Below are positions 34,356 to 43,227 of a DNA stretch of 64,000 nucleotides, in pieces. Position numbers and translations under genes: made by a program. A model generated the notes under the pieces. It was given only the letters and a program-made list of their open reading frames with translations. It did no database searches and had not been told where the DNA came from. The DNA comes from Pseudohoeflea sp964511625 (GTDB taxonomy: Bacteria; Pseudomonadota; Alphaproteobacteria; Rhizobiales; Rhizobiaceae): positions 1 to 64,000 of the forward strand of contig CAZEJG010000017.1 of NCBI GenBank assembly GCA_964511625.1, in the 5' to 3' direction. Position 1 is the first letter of the stretch. Every line of letters starts with the position of its first letter.

Positions 34356-35651
34356 GTGTCGCAAGGCCAGCAAAGCCGCGTATTCGGCAAGCGCAACAAG
34401 AGCCACACGATCATCTTCGCCAGCGGAGACAGGATCCGTCACGTCACGTTGCAGCCCTGGGTCGCCGGCATCGCCGCCTGTTTTCTCGGCGTCGTGGCCA
34501 TCGGCTATCTTGCAGCCACCTCCTATCTCGTGCTCCGCGACGATCTGATCGGCGCCGCCATGGCCCGTCAGGCGCGCATGCAGCATGCCTATGAAGACCG
34601 TATCGCGTCGCTGCGCTCGCAGGTCGACCGGGTCACCAGCCGCCAGCTTCTCGACCAGCAGCTGATGGAGGACAAGGTCGCCGAACTGCTCGCCCGTCAG
34701 GAGGCGCTGACCTCCCGCCACGGCAAGCTCGGTCCCCTCCTCGAACGCGCCCGCAATGCCGAAGCCGGTCCCGAAACGATGCCCGTTCCGCAGAAGAAGC
34801 CCGAGCAGCAGGCGCGCACCGAGATCATGGAACTGCCGCGCACATCGCGGCTCGCCGCCCTCGCCTCGGCCCACACCGCGGTGTCCGCACCTTCGGAACT
34901 CCGCGTCGATCCGCTCGCCTATGCCGATGCCGGCGAGAGCGTCGGCCAGCGCGCCGACCGCATCTTCTCCAAAGTGACGCTGTCGCTGAAGTCGATCGAG
35001 CGCGACCAGCTCGAAAAGATCCAGAGCCTTGCCGACAACGCCTACGAGACCGCCAGCCAGATCAGCGAGATCGTGGGAGCCGTCGGCCTGCCGGTCCCGG
35101 AAGTGTCGGAAAGCGCCGTCGGCGGTCCGTACATCCGTGCGTCCGACCCGTCGGCCTTCGAGGCCTCGATCGAGGATCTCGACGCCGCTCTCAGCCAGCT
35201 CGATGCGGTCCGCAAGAACGCGCTGTCGCTTCCGGTGACGATTCCCGCGCCCGGTTCGGAGATCACAAGCCGCTTCGGCTCGCGCAAGGATCCCTTCCTC
35301 GGGCGCATGGCCTTCCATTCCGGCATCGACTTCCGCACCCTGACGGGAACCGCCGTCCACGCCAGCGGCGCCGGCACCGTGGTCGCAGCCGGACGCAACG
35401 GCGGATATGGCTACATGGTGGAGATCGACCACGGCCAGGGCCTGAGCACACGCTATGCGCACCTGTCGCGTATCATGGTGGAGAAAGGCCAGCGCGTGAT
35501 GGCCGGCGACGTGATCGCCAAGTCCGGAAACACCGGCCGCTCCACCGGACCGCACCTGCACTACGAGATCCGCAGGAACGGCAAGGCCATCGACCCGATG
35601 CGCATCCTCAAGGCCGCCTACCAGCTTCGGCCGCTGCTCGCCTCAAACTGA
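34356..35651 (+). CDS. M23 family envelope metallopeptidase
   Basis: Membrane-anchored peptidoglycan hydrolase or divisome activator of the LytM type, 431 residues. One membrane helix lies at about 36-58, then a coiled-coil-rich stretch (about 70-120 and 205-290), then the M23 domain. Zn ligands are H321 and D325 in F-H-S-G-I-D and H402 in H-L-H (400-402), so the active site looks complete. I use the GTG at 34356, with CAGAGG 8 bases upstream; the longer TTG at 34320 has no site. It could be a cell-division or cell-shape endopeptidase; the exact role is not shown. Confidence 0.87.
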   Translation: MSQGQQSRVFGKRNKSHTIIFASGDRIRHVTLQPWVAGIAACFLGVVAIGYLAATSYLVLRDDLIGAAMARQARMQHAYEDRIASLRSQVDRVTSRQLLDQQLMEDKVAELLARQEALTSRHGKLGPLLERARNAEAGPETMPVPQKKPEQQARTEIMELPRTSRLAALASAHTAVSAPSELRVDPLAYADAGESVGQRADRIFSKVTLSLKSIERDQLEKIQSLADNAYETASQISEIVGAVGLPVPEVSESAVGGPYIRASDPSAFEASIEDLDAALSQLDAVRKNALSLPVTIPAPGSEITSRFGSRKDPFLGRMAFHSGIDFRTLTGTAVHASGAGTVVAAGRNGGYGYMVEIDHGQGLSTRYAHLSRIMVEKGQRVMAGDVIAKSGNTGRSTGPHLHYEIRRNGKAIDPMRILKAAYQLRPLLASN

Positions 35652-35733
35652 GACCCCCGCGCCGCCTGACGGCTCCGGGCAGCCTCAATCTCGCCCGATT
35701 GTAACCATATCCCCCCGAAATACCCGGTTTTCC

Positions 35734-35762
35734 TTGACTCCGACGGGCGATCGCCCTAAGTC
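35734..35762 (+). promoter_or_regulatory. Candidate promoter of the DEAD-box helicase with palindromic spacer
   Basis: TTGACT (35734-35739) and TAAGTC (35757-35762) are 17 bases apart. The spacer contains the perfect 12-base palindrome GGGCGATCGCCC (35745-35756). The -10 is weak. The region 35652-35872 holds no gene; the helicase would have a leader of about 100 bases. Confidence 0.35.
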
Positions 35763-35872
35763 GGCGCTCAAGGTCGTTGGTCCAATGACACCGGCCATTG
35801 ATGCCGGTCTATCTCCCGGCCCGACGTGCTGAAGATAATCCCACTACACGCCGAAACGGAAAACATTTCCCA

Positions 35873-37486
35873 TTGACGACTTTCGCTGATCTTGGCCTGA
35901 GCCAGAAAGTTCAATCCGCTGTAACCGAAGCCGGTTACACGGTCCCCACCCCCATCCAGGCGGGAGCCATCCCGCCGGCGCTGGAGCGCCGTGATGTGCT
36001 CGGCATCGCGCAGACCGGAACCGGCAAGACCGCTTCCTTCGTTCTGCCGATGCTGACGATGCTGGAGAAGGGACGTGCGCGGGCCCGGATGCCGCGGACG
36101 CTCATTCTCGAGCCGACGCGCGAACTGGCAGCCCAGGTGGCCGAGAACTTCGAGAAATACGGCATCAACCACCGGCTGACCGTCGCACTTCTCATCGGCG
36201 GCGTCTCCTTCGAGGAACAGAACCGCAAGCTCGAACGCGGCGCCGACGTGCTGATCGCGACGCCGGGCCGACTACTCGACCACTTCGAGCGCGGCAAGCT
36301 TTTGATGAACGGCGTCGATCTTCTCGTCATCGACGAGGCCGACCGGATGCTCGACATGGGCTTCATCCCGGACATCGAGCGGATCGTCAAACTCATCCCG
36401 TTCACGCGCCAGACGCTGTTCTTCTCGGCGACCATGCCGTCGGAGATCCAGAAACTCGCAGACGCGTTCCTGCAGAACCCGGTGCGCGTCGAGGTGGCTC
36501 CGCCCTCCTCCACCGCGGTCAATGTCAGCCAGGCGCTCGTCTCCTGGTCGGGTAAGGACTTCGACAAGCGCGCGACATTGCGCGACCTGATCCGCGCCCA
36601 GGAAAACCTCACCAACGCCATCATCTTCTGCAACCGCAAGAAGGATGTCGCCGATCTCAACCGTTCGCTTCAGCGGCACGGCTTCTCGGTCGGCGCCTTG
36701 CATGGCGACATGGACCAACGCTCGCGCATGGCCACGTTGCAGCAGTTCAAGGACAACGAGATCACGCTTCTGGTGGCGTCCGACGTCGCTGCCCGCGGCC
36801 TCGATATCCCGGCCGTGAGCCATGTCTTCAACTTCGACGTTCCGATCCACGCCGAGGACTATGTCCACCGCATCGGCCGGACCGGTCGCGCCGGTCGCTC
36901 GGGCGCAGCCTTCACGCTGGTCGGCCGCCGCGACGGCAAGTATGTGGAATCGATCGAGAAGCTGATCGACCGCAAGATCGAATGGCTGGACGGCGTCGAA
37001 ACGACCGCTTCGTCTTCGGACGACGAGGAAGACACAGGGCGCGCGCGTCGCGGCCGTGGCGGCAAGGGCCGCGGCAAGAAGGACGGCGACGACAACGCTC
37101 CCCGCTCAGCCCGTGGCAAGGCCAAGGAACACGAGGACGTCGCCTACGAGACGCCCGAGGAACTCGCATCCGACGAGAACGAAAGCCCGGCGCCCCAGGG
37201 CGACTGGGTGGAAGCACCGAAGTCGCGCGGCCGCAAGAAAAAGGATGAACCCGCCAAGGTGCGCGAGCACGAGGTGGTCAATTACGAGACGGCCGACGAG
37301 ATGAGCTCCGATCCCGAACAGGCTCCGGCGCCCGCTCCGAAGCGCGAAGCCTCGCGCCCGAAGCCCGCAAACGACGACCGCCGCCGCAACCGCCGCAACA
37401 AGCGCGATGACGACGACGGCGACCAGCCGGTCGGCTTCGGCGACGAAATCCCCGCCTTCATGATGATCAGTTCGAAGATCGGCTGA
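35873..37486 (+). CDS. DEAD-box ATP-dependent RNA helicase (RhlE-like)
   Basis: 537 residues. All helicase motifs are present: the Q motif (P-T-P-I-Q), A-Q-T-G-T-G-K-T (I), P-T-R-E-L-A (Ia), D-E-A-D (II), S-A-T (III), and H-R-I-G-R-T-G-R-A-G (VI). The C-terminal third is long, charged and probably disordered, with R-G-R-G-G-K-G-R-G-K-K and R-R-R-N-R-R-N-K-R basic clusters separated by acidic stretches that repeat the pattern V-x-Y-E-T-x-(E/D)-E. I infer a TTG start at 35873 because relatives begin M-T-T-F-A-D-L-G-L; an ATG at 35798 would add 25 unlike residues. Likely roles are rRNA assembly or mRNA turnover, with cold response as a common context. Confidence 0.9.
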   Translation: MTTFADLGLSQKVQSAVTEAGYTVPTPIQAGAIPPALERRDVLGIAQTGTGKTASFVLPMLTMLEKGRARARMPRTLILEPTRELAAQVAENFEKYGINHRLTVALLIGGVSFEEQNRKLERGADVLIATPGRLLDHFERGKLLMNGVDLLVIDEADRMLDMGFIPDIERIVKLIPFTRQTLFFSATMPSEIQKLADAFLQNPVRVEVAPPSSTAVNVSQALVSWSGKDFDKRATLRDLIRAQENLTNAIIFCNRKKDVADLNRSLQRHGFSVGALHGDMDQRSRMATLQQFKDNEITLLVASDVAARGLDIPAVSHVFNFDVPIHAEDYVHRIGRTGRAGRSGAAFTLVGRRDGKYVESIEKLIDRKIEWLDGVETTASSSDDEEDTGRARRGRGGKGRGKKDGDDNAPRSARGKAKEHEDVAYETPEELASDENESPAPQGDWVEAPKSRGRKKKDEPAKVREHEVVNYETADEMSSDPEQAPAPAPKREASRPKPANDDRRRNRRNKRDDDDGDQPVGFGDEIPAFMMISSKIG

Positions 37487-37511
37487 TCCAAGGCGACAGA
37501 CGAGAGTGAGA

Positions 37512-37539
37512 AAGCCGCGCGATCTGCGCGGCTTTTTTT
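37512..37539 (+). terminator. Rho-independent terminator after the helicase gene
   Basis: AAGCCGCGC (37512-37520) pairs with GCGCGGCTT (37526-37534), 5-base loop GATCT, then a run of T residues to 37539. It also lies just past the hepT stop on the other strand. Confidence 0.9.
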
Positions 37540-37543
37540 GTGC

Positions 37544-37891
37544 TCAGTCCGAGAGCTTGGCGAGCATTCGCTCTATCGTTCCTCTAAATTCAGCCAGTTC
37601 GCCGTTCGCCCAGATACTCCACAAAATCTCGAAATCGACGCGGTGATATGCATCTCGCAGATGATTGCCGATATCGGCAACCTTCGGCCAGGGGCTTGAA
37701 GGTTCATCGGCCTTCATCGTTTCTGGAATGTATCTCGAAGCTTCATTCAGGATCTCCAGAAAGCGTTCGAATGCGGCGCGCGCAACGTGGCCCTGATAAA
37801 GAGCTTCAAAGCCGGTCTCTTCCAGGAGACTGTCGATCTTATCGATGGACGAGATGATATCCTGCAACCTGAATATGGTGCGGTCGACCAT
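37544..37891 (-). CDS. hepT: HepT-like (DUF86/HEPN) protein with altered active site
   Basis: HEPN-fold partner of a MntA-HepT type toxin-antitoxin pair, 115 residues. Related DUF86 proteins carry G-N-x-x-R-H-x-Y (or R-N-x-x-x-H-x-Y), the RNase site. Here the stretch is I-G-N-H-L-R-D-A-Y-H-R-V-D: the His after Arg79 is Asp80, while Tyr82 remains and His83 follows. The start ATG overlaps the mntA stop (TGATG). Either the toxin is weakened or it uses His83 in a shifted R-x3-H arrangement. In studied pairs the antitoxin adds AMP to the HepT Tyr; that Tyr is still here. Confidence 0.8.
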   Translation of the reverse strand: MVDRTIFRLQDIISSIDKIDSLLEETGFEALYQGHVARAAFERFLEILNEASRYIPETMKADEPSSPWPKVADIGNHLRDAYHRVDFEILWSIWANGELAEFRGTIERMLAKLSD

Positions 37892-38196
37892 CAGAATATC
37901 TCGATCCCCTCCCGGTCGATCTCGCTCCTGAACTCTCCGTCGAGTGATCGACGCATGAAGGCATTGGCCGGGAGCCCGACAGCCTCGGAGATGATCTGCT
38001 CGACACCGACAAGATCGAGGATCGAGAACCGGCTCTGCGGTTCCACGTCGATGGCGATATCGATATCGCTGCCCGCGTGTGCCGTTCCGCGTGCCTGTGA
38101 ACCGAACAGGATCAGATGCCGCACGCCCTCGTCCTTGAGACGGGGCTTCAGCGTCTTCAGTTTCTGAACGAGTTCCAGGGCGGTCATGGCAGTCAT
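37891..38196 (-). CDS. mntA: MntA-type minimal nucleotidyltransferase antitoxin
   Basis: Small nucleotidyltransferase, 101 residues, with the active-site pattern L-F-G-S-Q-A-R-G (G32-S33) and D44-I-D46. In characterised pairs this enzyme silences HepT by adding AMP to a Tyr near the HEPN site. A third metal-binding Asp is likely at D50 or in the V-E-P strand. Met4 is an alternative start. It is upstream of and overlaps hepT, the normal order for this module. The local sequence is a little richer in A+T than its neighbours, which fits mobility. Confidence 0.85.
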   Translation of the reverse strand: MTAMTALELVQKLKTLKPRLKDEGVRHLILFGSQARGTAHAGSDIDIAIDVEPQSRFSILDLVGVEQIISEAVGLPANAFMRRSLDGEFRSEIDREGIEIF

Positions 38197-38262
38197 GGTG
38201 CCGATCGCAAATCCTCACAAGCACGAATCTGCACGGGAAACCCGGCGCGCGCAACTCCGGGA

Positions 38263-39882
38263 CTAAACCCGCTCGATCCGCCCCCCCGCCGCTCTCACCG
38301 CTTCGGGCGTGTCCACGTCGATACGCGCGGCGGGGCCGATGTCGATGTCGATCACCGGCAGGCCGCTTTCCTCGATCAGCGCGCGTGCGCCGACATCGCC
38401 TTCGAGCCGCTGGATGGCAGGGGCCAGGCGCATGGGCAGGATGACCGGATTGCCGCGGTGGTCGCCGTCGGCGGCGCGCACGATGGCGTCGCCGCCATTA
38501 TGCTCGAAGGCGGCGATCAGCGCGTCGAGATGCGCCGTCTCCACGCCCGGCATGTCGCCGAGCAGGATCATGATGCCAGCCAGCCGATCGCCGAGCGCGG
38601 CGACGCCGGCCTTGAGCGAAGACGCCATGCCGGTGGCATAGTCGGGGTTTTCGGTGACGGTGACATCGAGCCCGACGAGTGCGGCTGCGATGTCGTCGGC
38701 GCGGTAGCCGGTCACCGCCACGACTCCCTCCGCCCGGCTCGCCAGCGCGCGTTCCGCCATACGGCGAACGAGCGGCTCGCCGTCGAAATCGGCCAGGAGC
38801 TTGTGGCCGGCGCCCTCGCCCATGCGGCTCGCGCGGCCCGCGGCCATCAGCACGATGCCGACGCCCTCGACCTGAGCCTCGTCGCGCGGCGCGCGCGGCT
38901 GCGGGCGCGTCGGGATTTCCATCAGCAGGCCACCGACGCCCATGCGGGCGATCTCGTTGCTTCCGGGCGCTTCGCCGGCAAGGGTGCGCGCCAGCACCCA
39001 GTCGAAACCGTTTTCCTTGGGTGAACGCGCACAGCCCGGCGCCCCGATCACCGGACGGCCGTGGATCTCGCCGATCACCAGAAGATTGCCGGGATCGACC
39101 GGCATGCCGACCCGCTCCACATGACCGCCGGCCTTCCGGATGGCCGCCGGGATGACGTCCCCGGCATCGGTCACCGCCGAGGCGCCGAAGACGATGAGCA
39201 TGTCCACCCCGGGCGCCGTCTCGGCCAGCACCGTGGCCAGAGCGGAGGTTTCGTGTGGGACATCGCGACGGGCGACGATCTCCGAGCCGAAGGCAGCGAG
39301 CCGCGTGGCGGTCAGCTCCACCGTCTTCTCCATGACCTTCGGCTTGAGCGTCGGCAGCCTGGTGGCGACATAGCCGACCCGATGGGGTCGGAACGGTTTG
39401 ACGACCGAGAAGCCTGTCTGCCCGGCAAGATCTGCGGCCTTGTCGACGGCCGCACCCGGCACGGCGAGCGGAATGATCTTGATGGTGCCGACCATGTCGC
39501 CCGCCGCCACGACGCTGCGGTCGTTGAGGCAGGCATAGGTCAGCGCCGGGTCGATGGCGTTGAAGGCATCGACGAGATCCTTGTCCACCCGGAACAGGCC
39601 GGCAGACGTCGCATGCAGGTTGACGCGACCGGTAGCGGGAGGCGCGGCCTCAATGCCCATACCGGAGAAAGCCTGAGCAATCCTGTCCGCGGCCGCGTTC
39701 TCGTCGATGTCGCCGTCCTCGAGGCGGGCGACGATCACGGTCTCGACTCCTGAATCAACAAGTTGCGAAATCGAGTCCGCGTCGAGCCGCAAGCCTTTCT
39801 TCAGTCTGGCTTTTCCGGCTTGGGTGGAGTGCGCGAGAATGGCGCCCTCCGCCTCGCTGACCGGAACGGGGCCGAATTTCAC
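38263..39882 (-). CDS. MoeA-like/MobA-like fusion, molybdenum cofactor cytidylyltransferase type
   Basis: 539 residues in two parts. Residues 1-340 resemble the molybdopterin-binding (MoCF/CinA-MoeA-like) domain, with V-F-G-A-S-A-V-T-D-A-G-D and G-A-P-G-C-A-R-S. Residues 341-539 form a MobA/MocA-type nucleotidyltransferase: V-L-M-A-A-G-R-A-S-R-M-G, K-L-L-A, and L-L-G-D-M-P. The product would be the cytosine dinucleotide form of the cofactor used by xanthine/CO-dehydrogenase-family enzymes. It is the last gene of the MoxR-VWA-XdhC set and overlaps the XdhC gene before it by 4 bases, which supports service to one molybdo-hydroxylase. Confidence 0.85.
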   Translation of the reverse strand: MKFGPVPVSEAEGAILAHSTQAGKARLKKGLRLDADSISQLVDSGVETVIVARLEDGDIDENAAADRIAQAFSGMGIEAAPPATGRVNLHATSAGLFRVDKDLVDAFNAIDPALTYACLNDRSVVAAGDMVGTIKIIPLAVPGAAVDKAADLAGQTGFSVVKPFRPHRVGYVATRLPTLKPKVMEKTVELTATRLAAFGSEIVARRDVPHETSALATVLAETAPGVDMLIVFGASAVTDAGDVIPAAIRKAGGHVERVGMPVDPGNLLVIGEIHGRPVIGAPGCARSPKENGFDWVLARTLAGEAPGSNEIARMGVGGLLMEIPTRPQPRAPRDEAQVEGVGIVLMAAGRASRMGEGAGHKLLADFDGEPLVRRMAERALASRAEGVVAVTGYRADDIAAALVGLDVTVTENPDYATGMASSLKAGVAALGDRLAGIMILLGDMPGVETAHLDALIAAFEHNGGDAIVRAADGDHRGNPVILPMRLAPAIQRLEGDVGARALIEESGLPVIDIDIGPAARIDVDTPEAVRAAGGRIERV

Positions 39883-40592
39883 GCAGCCGCCCCTTCGGCG
39901 TCACGCACCGGGAGTTCGCGCGTTCTGAGCGCCTCGATCACCTGCGCCAGGACCGCGACTGCGATCTCGGCGGGGCTCGCGGCTCCGATGGGAAGACCGA
40001 TCGGGGCGGCGATCCGGGCAATCGCATCATCGCTCAGCCCGGCCTCTTTCAGCCGCTCGACGCGGCGGCCGTGGGTCTTTCGCGAGCCGAGCGCTCCGAC
40101 ATAGAAGCAGCCGGTCTTGAGCGCCGAAATCAAAGGATAGTCATCGATCTTCGGATCATGGGTGACGGCCACCAGCGCGGTGAAATAATCGAGGGGCCGC
40201 TCCTTCAGCACGTCCTCTGGCCAATCAGCCTTCAAATCCATCCCCTCGAAACGTTCAGGCGTGGCAAAGGCGGTGCGCGGGTCGATGATGGTGACGTCGA
40301 AACCGGCCATCCGCGCCATCGGGGCCAGCGCCTGGCTGATGTGGACTGCACCGATGATCACCATACGCGCCGGCGGCACATGGACATTGAGGAAGAATTC
40401 GCGGCCCTCGGCCTGCGCGACACCGGACTTGCCCGACTTGAAGGCTCTTTGGATCGCCTCGCCAAGTTCGCCGGCGACAGGATCGCCCGCGCGCACCAGC
40501 CGGTCGCGTCCGTCGCCGAGATCGGTGACGACGACGGCGGCCTCACGGGCACGCTTGGCGGCGTTGAGGGATTTCAGAACATGCGGATCCAT
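39879..40592 (-). CDS. XdhC/CoxF family protein, Rossmann half
   Basis: 237 residues, a chaperone that holds and sulfurates Mo cofactor before its insertion in xanthine/CO-dehydrogenase-type enzymes. An N-terminal XdhC-like stretch (about 1-80) is followed by the Rossmann domain (V-I-I-G-A-V-H-I-S-Q-A-L, V-T-I-I-D-P-R, G-A-L-G-S-R-K-T-H). The ATG at 40592 overlaps the stop of the upstream half (TGATG); longer in-frame starts lie inside that gene. In many bacteria both halves are one protein; here they are separate and coupled. Confidence 0.85.
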   Translation of the reverse strand: MDPHVLKSLNAAKRAREAAVVVTDLGDGRDRLVRAGDPVAGELGEAIQRAFKSGKSGVAQAEGREFFLNVHVPPARMVIIGAVHISQALAPMARMAGFDVTIIDPRTAFATPERFEGMDLKADWPEDVLKERPLDYFTALVAVTHDPKIDDYPLISALKTGCFYVGALGSRKTHGRRVERLKEAGLSDDAIARIAAPIGLPIGAASPAEIAVAVLAQVIEALRTRELPVRDAEGAAA

Positions 40593-40927
40593 CAGCCGAG
40601 ACGCTCCAGATAGACACGGATCTTGCCGCCGCAGGACAGGCCCACCCGCCAGGCGGTTTCGTCCGCGACGCCGAATTCGAGCATGCGCGGCTTGCCGCTG
40701 CCGATGACGTCGATCGCCTCCGCGATCACCGCACCCTCGACGCAACCGCCGGAAACGGAGCCTTCGAAATTGCCTTCGGAATCGATGACCAGATGGCTGC
40801 CGGTCGGCCGGGGCGCCGAGCCCCAGGTCTCGACCACGGTGGCGATCGCCACGTCACGGCCGTCCTTCATCCAGTTTTCGGCGATCATCAGCGGATCGAG
40901 CTGATCGGTTTGGGGGGAAAGGGACAT
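40592..40927 (-). CDS. XdhC/CoxI family protein, N-terminal half
   Basis: 111 residues, XdhC_CoxI (PF02625) domain only. V-V-E-T-W-G-S-A-P-R-P-T-G-S is the family start and S-G-G-C-V-E-G the conserved Cys loop proposed to bind or sulfurate the cofactor; G-L-S-C-G-G holds another Cys. It overlaps the Rossmann-half gene by one base. The gap to the VWA gene is 83 bases, the only real break in this operon, and may hold a promoter. Confidence 0.85.
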   Translation of the reverse strand: MSLSPQTDQLDPLMIAENWMKDGRDVAIATVVETWGSAPRPTGSHLVIDSEGNFEGSVSGGCVEGAVIAEAIDVIGSGKPRMLEFGVADETAWRVGLSCGGKIRVYLERLG

Positions 40928-41010
40928 GTCGGCCCTCCTTTTAGGAACAGGCCATCAATATGGGGTCCCCGGGCCCGGTTCGGCAAGCCCGGTCGCGCTG
41001 ATCGTTCCAG

Positions 41011-42276
41011 TCACTCCACCGGCACGGCCAGCCGGCGCGGATCCCACTTGCCGTGGCGGTCGTCGCCGAGTGCGGCCACCAGATCCGACATCGCCTCGAT
41101 ATTGTGGACCGCGCGCACCTCGTCGACATGGCGCAGGATGGTGCGCACGCCACGGGCGCGGGCCTCGAAGCCGTCGAAGCGCAGCAAGGGATTGAGCCAG
41201 ACAAGACGGCGGCAGGAGCGGTGCAACCGGTCCATCTCGGTGTCGAGTTCGTCGATGGAATCGCGCTCCAGCCCATCGGTGATCAGGATCACCGTCGCCC
41301 CCTGCCCCAGCACCCGGCGCGACCAGTCTCGGTTGAACGCGTGCAGCGTCTCGCCGATCCGCGTGCCGCCGGACCAGTCCTTCACCATGCCGACGCACTG
41401 GTCGACCGCCTCGTCGGGGTCGCGGTAGCGCATCTGGCGGGTGATGTTGGTCAGCCGGGTGCCGAACAGGAAGGTGTGCACGCCGCGCCGGCGTTCGGTG
41501 ATCACATGCATGAAATGCAGGAAGATGCGGGTGTACTGGCTCATCGAGCCGGAGATGTCGGCGATGATGACGAGCGGCGGATGGACCTTCCGCTTCTTCC
41601 GGTAGCGCGGCAGGATCAGTTCCCCGCCGGTCTTCATGGCGGCGCGCATGGTGGCACGCGGATCGACCCGCATGGCGCGGTTGGCGGGTTCGTACCGGCG
41701 GGTCTCGATCTGGTCGAAGGGCAGCGTGAGCCTGGCGATCGCCTTCTTCGCCTCGGCGAGTTCCAGCGCCGACATCTGGGCGAAATCCTGGCTGCGGCTG
41801 ACCTCGCTCCCCGAAGCCGTCTGGCGCGCGTCGATCTCGATTTCCGGCTTGTCCTGCACCGGGCGCTGCTTGTCGTGGCCCTCGAACAAGGCCTCGTTGA
41901 CGCGGGATTCACCCGCCTTCTGCTTTTCCTTCGGACGATTGTCGGGGGCCACCGGCGAGAACATGGCGATCATCTTCTCGACCAGATCGCGCGAGCGCCA
42001 GAACAGCCGGAAGGCCTGGTCGAAAACGACATGGTCCTCATGCCGCTTGACGAAGACCGAATGCAGCACCCAGTAGAATTCCTCGCGGTTGCCGATGCCG
42101 GCCACCGTTACCGCCTCCACGGCGTCGCGGGAACTCGCTGGCCCCAGCTTCATGCCCGCCTTTCGAAGCGTGCGGGCGAAGAAGGCGATGTTGTCGGCGA
42201 GCTTGCCCGCATCGCCCGAGGGCATGACGATGGCGTTGCCGGTGTGAACGCGCGATCTGTCGCCCGTCTCGCTCAT
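41011..42276 (-). CDS. coxE: CoxE-like VWA domain protein
   Basis: 421 residues. The N-terminal 200 residues are helical with acidic linker; the C-terminal von Willebrand A domain begins near 233 with the metal site D-I-S-G-S-M (240-245). In CO oxidisers CoxE works with the CoxD AAA ATPase to mature the metal centre of the Mo enzyme. Its start overlaps the MoxR gene stop by one base. The symbol is by family and gene order; no coxMSL genes are in the window. Confidence 0.85.
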   Translation of the reverse strand: MSETGDRSRVHTGNAIVMPSGDAGKLADNIAFFARTLRKAGMKLGPASSRDAVEAVTVAGIGNREEFYWVLHSVFVKRHEDHVVFDQAFRLFWRSRDLVEKMIAMFSPVAPDNRPKEKQKAGESRVNEALFEGHDKQRPVQDKPEIEIDARQTASGSEVSRSQDFAQMSALELAEAKKAIARLTLPFDQIETRRYEPANRAMRVDPRATMRAAMKTGGELILPRYRKKRKVHPPLVIIADISGSMSQYTRIFLHFMHVITERRRGVHTFLFGTRLTNITRQMRYRDPDEAVDQCVGMVKDWSGGTRIGETLHAFNRDWSRRVLGQGATVILITDGLERDSIDELDTEMDRLHRSCRRLVWLNPLLRFDGFEARARGVRTILRHVDEVRAVHNIEAMSDLVAALGDDRHGKWDPRRLAVPVE

Positions 42277-43202
42277 CAGCTTGCCCGCGTCAGCTCCGCC
42301 TTGACCTCGTCGAGAAGCTGGCGGCCCGCCGAGCCCTCGATGCGGGCAATGTCGTCCTGATACTTGAGCAGCGTGCCGAGCGTGTCGGAGACCGTCTGCG
42401 GGTCGAGCGCCAGCCGGTCGAGTTCGGTCAGCGCGGTCGCCCAGTCGATGGTCTCGGCGACGCCCGGGTTCTTGAACAGCTCCATCTGCCGGAGCTTCTG
42501 GACATAGGCGACGATCTCGGCGGTCAGCGCCTCAGCGGCACCGGGCACCTTGCGGCGGATGATTTCGAGCTCGGCGTCGGCCTCGGGGTAATCGACCCAG
42601 TGATAGAGACAGCGGCGCTTGAGCGCGTCGTGGATCTCGCGCGTCCGGTTCGTCGTGATGATGACGATCGGCGGCTCGCTGGCCTTGATCGTGCCGAGTT
42701 CGGGGATGGTGACCTGGAAGTCGGAGAGGATTTCGAGCAGGAACGCCTCGAAGGCCTCGTCGGTGCGGTCGAGTTCGTCGATCAGGAACACCGGCGCCCG
42801 GCCGGGTTCGGCCTGCAGCGCCTGCAAGACCGGGCGGCGGATGAGGTGACGCTCGTCGAAGATGTTGGTCTCGATCCGGTCGCGATCGGCTTCGCCGGTG
42901 GCTTCGGCGAGCCGAATCTCAAGCATCTGGGCCGGATAGTTCCACTCGTAGACGGCGGAGGAGACGTCGAGCCCCTCATAGCACTGCAGCCGGATGAGCG
43001 GCCGGTCGAGCGCGTGGGCGAGAACCTTGGCGATCTCGGTCTTGCCGACGCCCGCCTCGCCTTCGAGAAACAGCGGCCGGCCCATCCTGAGGCTCAGGAA
43101 CAAGACGGTGGCCAGCGCACGGCCGGCGACATAGTCGTGTTCGGTCAGCATCTTGAGCGTCGCCTCGATCGAGTCCGGCGGGGTTCGCTTGGCTGCGGTC
43201 AT
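42276..43202 (-). CDS. coxD: MoxR-family AAA+ ATPase, CoxD-like
   Basis: 308 residues. Walker A is E-G-E-A-G-V-G-K-T (47-55), Walker B F-L-I-D-E-L-D, sensor 1 I-I-T-T-N-R-T-R-E-I. MoxR ATPases paired with VWA proteins act as metal-centre chaperones; the CoxD/CoxE pair is the closest context because XdhC-type and MobA-type genes follow. First gene of the set, 25 bases after the flavin reductase gene on the same strand. Confidence 0.87.
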   Translation of the reverse strand: MTAAKRTPPDSIEATLKMLTEHDYVAGRALATVLFLSLRMGRPLFLEGEAGVGKTEIAKVLAHALDRPLIRLQCYEGLDVSSAVYEWNYPAQMLEIRLAEATGEADRDRIETNIFDERHLIRRPVLQALQAEPGRAPVFLIDELDRTDEAFEAFLLEILSDFQVTIPELGTIKASEPPIVIITTNRTREIHDALKRRCLYHWVDYPEADAELEIIRRKVPGAAEALTAEIVAYVQKLRQMELFKNPGVAETIDWATALTELDRLALDPQTVSDTLGTLLKYQDDIARIEGSAGRQLLDEVKAELTRAS

Positions 43203-43227
43203 GTCACCTCCATGGGGTACGGCGGGA

